Of a DNA stretch of 35,772 bases, positions 34,622-35,772 are shown in pieces (the first letter of the stretch is position 1; every line of letters starts with the position of its first letter). The notes beneath the pieces were generated by a model. That model saw only the letters and a program-made list of their open reading frames with translations. It was not told the origin of the DNA and did no database searches. The translations under genes were made by a program, and so were the position numbers. Origin of the DNA: an uncultured Eubacteriales bacterium (lineage in GTDB: Bacteria; Bacillota; Clostridia; Christensenellales; Aristaeellaceae); assembly GCA_900550955.1 (NCBI GenBank), contig URUF01000021.1, positions 1-35,772 on the forward strand. Direction: 5' to 3'.

Positions 34622-34650
34622 ATTATATAGCCTAAAGAAAGGATTGTAAA
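34622..34650 (-). promoter_or_regulatory. Promoter of the ECF-S/coaX/hom/xth/yfcE operon
   Basis: On the minus strand TTTACA (34645-34650) and a perfect TATAAT (34622-34627) are 17 bp apart. It lies a few bases after the PAP2 stop codon and predicts a leader of about 105 nt, in which I see no known riboswitch. Confidence 0.85.
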
Positions 34651-34655
34651 GGGCT

Positions 34656-35579
34656 TCAGGCTTCCTTTTGTCCCAGCCTGGCCCAGAGGCGGAAGGTCAT
34701 GGGCCACAATACGCCGCCCGTTACCGCCATAACGAAGTAGCGGATGCCATGGGTGAACAGCGCGCCGCCAAAGAGGGCGGCAAGCACGGGCTTGAGGCCC
34801 ACGCGCACGGCCATTACCAGCGCGAGGCCGGCGATCAGCTTCAAAAGCTGCGCCCACCATACGGCGCGGGTTTCAAAATGCGTGTGGCGCGCATCGGCCC
34901 ACAGCGCCAGCCACAGCCCCGCGCAGGTGCCAAACAGCGTCCACGCGGCCTTTTGGCCGTCTGCGTCAAAGGAGGCCACGTTGGCTTCCCGCACGGGGGC
35001 AAGCAGCACGTAGGCAAGCAGCGCCGCCGCAAAGGCCGCAATACCCGCGCCCAGCAGCAAAACGCCATGGGGCCGCGCCTCGGCGCGGTCAAACAGCCAA
35101 ACCATGCCAAGCACCGTAATAACGCCCGTCGCCAGCGATACGCCCACATCCAGCGGCGTGTGCACGCCCAGGTACATGCGCGAAAGGCCTACCAGCAGCA
35201 CCGTGGCTACGCACAGGGCAGTTACCCAGCGCCTTTTGGCCCATACCGCCAGCACGCCAAATACCGTGGCGGCGGATTGGGTATGCCCGCTGGGAAAGGA
35301 ATAGCCGGAGGCGCCCTCGCGCGCAGCTTCCACGATGGTGAAACCGGGATCCAGCACCCAGGGGCGCGGAATGAGGAAGATCGCCTTTAGCAGCTGGTTG
35401 AGCGCGGTACCCGCCACCCCTATCATCAGAAAGCGGAAACCCCATTTTTTGCTGAAGCACCACAGGATGACGAGCCCGGCAACCATAAAAACGGTTTCCT
35501 CGCCCAAGAGGGTAGCAAGCGCGCCCAATTTGTCCAGCACGGGCGTGCGGATGGATTCCAACAGCCTAAGAAACGGCAT
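34656..35579 (-). CDS. PAP2-family membrane phosphatase
   Basis: This 307-residue multi-pass protein has the three lipid-phosphatase motifs in order: KAIFLIPRP (KxxxxxxRP), YSFPSGHT (PSGH) and SRMYLGVHTPLD (SRxxxxxHxxxD). It probably removes a phosphate from a lipid such as undecaprenyl or phosphatidyl phosphate at the membrane. The C-terminal third adds several extra membrane segments beyond the core. The start at 35579 is set by GGGAGG 8 nt upstream; the longer reading frame crosses its promoter. It is transcribed as a separate unit before the ECF-S operon, although read-through is possible because no terminator follows. Confidence 0.9.
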   Translation of the reverse strand: MPFLRLLESIRTPVLDKLGALATLLGEETVFMVAGLVILWCFSKKWGFRFLMIGVAGTALNQLLKAIFLIPRPWVLDPGFTIVEAAREGASGYSFPSGHTQSAATVFGVLAVWAKRRWVTALCVATVLLVGLSRMYLGVHTPLDVGVSLATGVITVLGMVWLFDRAEARPHGVLLLGAGIAAFAAALLAYVLLAPVREANVASFDADGQKAAWTLFGTCAGLWLALWADARHTHFETRAVWWAQLLKLIAGLALVMAVRVGLKPVLAALFGGALFTHGIRYFVMAVTGGVLWPMTFRLWARLGQKEA

Positions 35580-35610
35580 AAGCGCAGCCTCCCAACTCAA
35601 GTGTGTATTG

Positions 35611-35640
35611 AGTATAGCATGCGGGTGGAAGAAACTGCAA
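35611..35640 (-). promoter_or_regulatory. PAP2 gene promoter
   Basis: On the minus strand TTGCAG (35635-35640) and TATACT (35611-35616) are separated by 18 bp, about 32 bp before the start codon. Confidence 0.65.
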
Positions 35641-35666
35641 GCATGGAAAGACGAATATAAGAAGCG

Positions 35667-35706
35667 CCCGGCCTGCAAAAGCAGGCCGGGGCAAGCCGTC
35701 GAAAAA
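35667..35706 (-). terminator. Hairpin with conserved flank, probable terminator of a gene right of the window
   Basis: On the minus strand TTTTTCGACGGCTTG (35706-35692) runs into a 10-bp hairpin (35690-35681 with 35676-35667, loop TTTT). The flank differs at four of 15 positions from the one before the hairpin at the left edge. It should end a minus-strand transcript coming from beyond 35772. Bases 35707-35772 are rich in GGCGA-type short repeats (35745-35772) and show no recognisable gene. Confidence 0.5.
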
Positions 35707-35772
35707 GCTCGCCTGCAGCGATCTTTTCCGCCGAGAGTTGCGCCGTTCGCCTACTCGCCTACGGCTCGCCGG

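Overview
The window looks like a chromosome segment from a G+C-rich member of the Clostridia (Bacillota), probably a gut-type anaerobe. The evidence is the gene families and control elements together: a class III (Firmicutes-type) fructose-1,6-bisphosphatase, a long-form hibernation factor behind a sigma-H-type promoter, a T-box leader, a paired PurBox operator, an ECF-transporter S component, type III pantothenate kinase, strong Shine-Dalgarno sites and sigma-A promoters with 16-18 bp spacers. No tRNA, rRNA, CRISPR array, transposase, integrase or phage gene was seen. Most genes are housekeeping, and the one clear accessory block is the operon at 7742-17305.

Layout from left to right. At 1-158 there is a terminator-like hairpin, probably belonging to a gene outside the window. 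At 159-2625 pgi (-) and a metallo-beta-lactamase-fold hydrolase (+) diverge from a shared promoter region. At 2808-5888 lies a large class A penicillin-binding protein. At 5946-7742 (-) lies a PrpR_N/Fis-type regulator whose AAA+ motor looks inactive. It diverges from a nine-gene operon (7942-17305, +) encoding an SDR oxidoreductase, a galactose-type ABC importer (binding protein, ATPase, permease), a metal-dependent 'cyclase family' hydrolase, two zinc MDR dehydrogenases, a 3-hydroxyacid/3-hydroxyacyl-CoA-type dehydrogenase and a beta-propeller lactonase. There is no kinase, aldolase, thiolase or CoA ligase in it, so it reads as a non-phosphorylative oxidative pathway for an imported sugar-like compound. 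This is my main candidate for an undescribed system.

At 17389-20779 (-) lie purB and fbp. The purB promoter shares its -35 region with a divergent promoter that drives a T-box leader in front of an acyl-CoA synthetase (21145-22830, +). A T-box on a CoA ligase is unusual. The tRNA-acceptor-pairing base (U) fits an A73 tRNA, and the specifier region can be read as Phe or Leu. A small Cys-rich protein follows.

At 23605-25336 (-) a purine-type permease and a phosphoribosyltransferase form a salvage operon behind two inverted PurBox-like sites. hpf (25708-26259, +) diverges from it. At 26392-28840 (+) come an M20 amidohydrolase, a PHP phosphatase and a GNAT acetyltransferase. At 28905-30269 (-) is a PrsA/SurA-like parvulin lipoprotein with a coiled-coil insertion. 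At 30392-34508 (-) is the operon ECF-S / coaX / hom / xth / yfcE, driven by one clear promoter. At 34656-35579 (-) is a PAP2 membrane phosphatase. The right edge holds a hairpin preceded by a motif resembling the one at the left edge.

All functional calls come from reading motifs and context by eye. No database search was possible.
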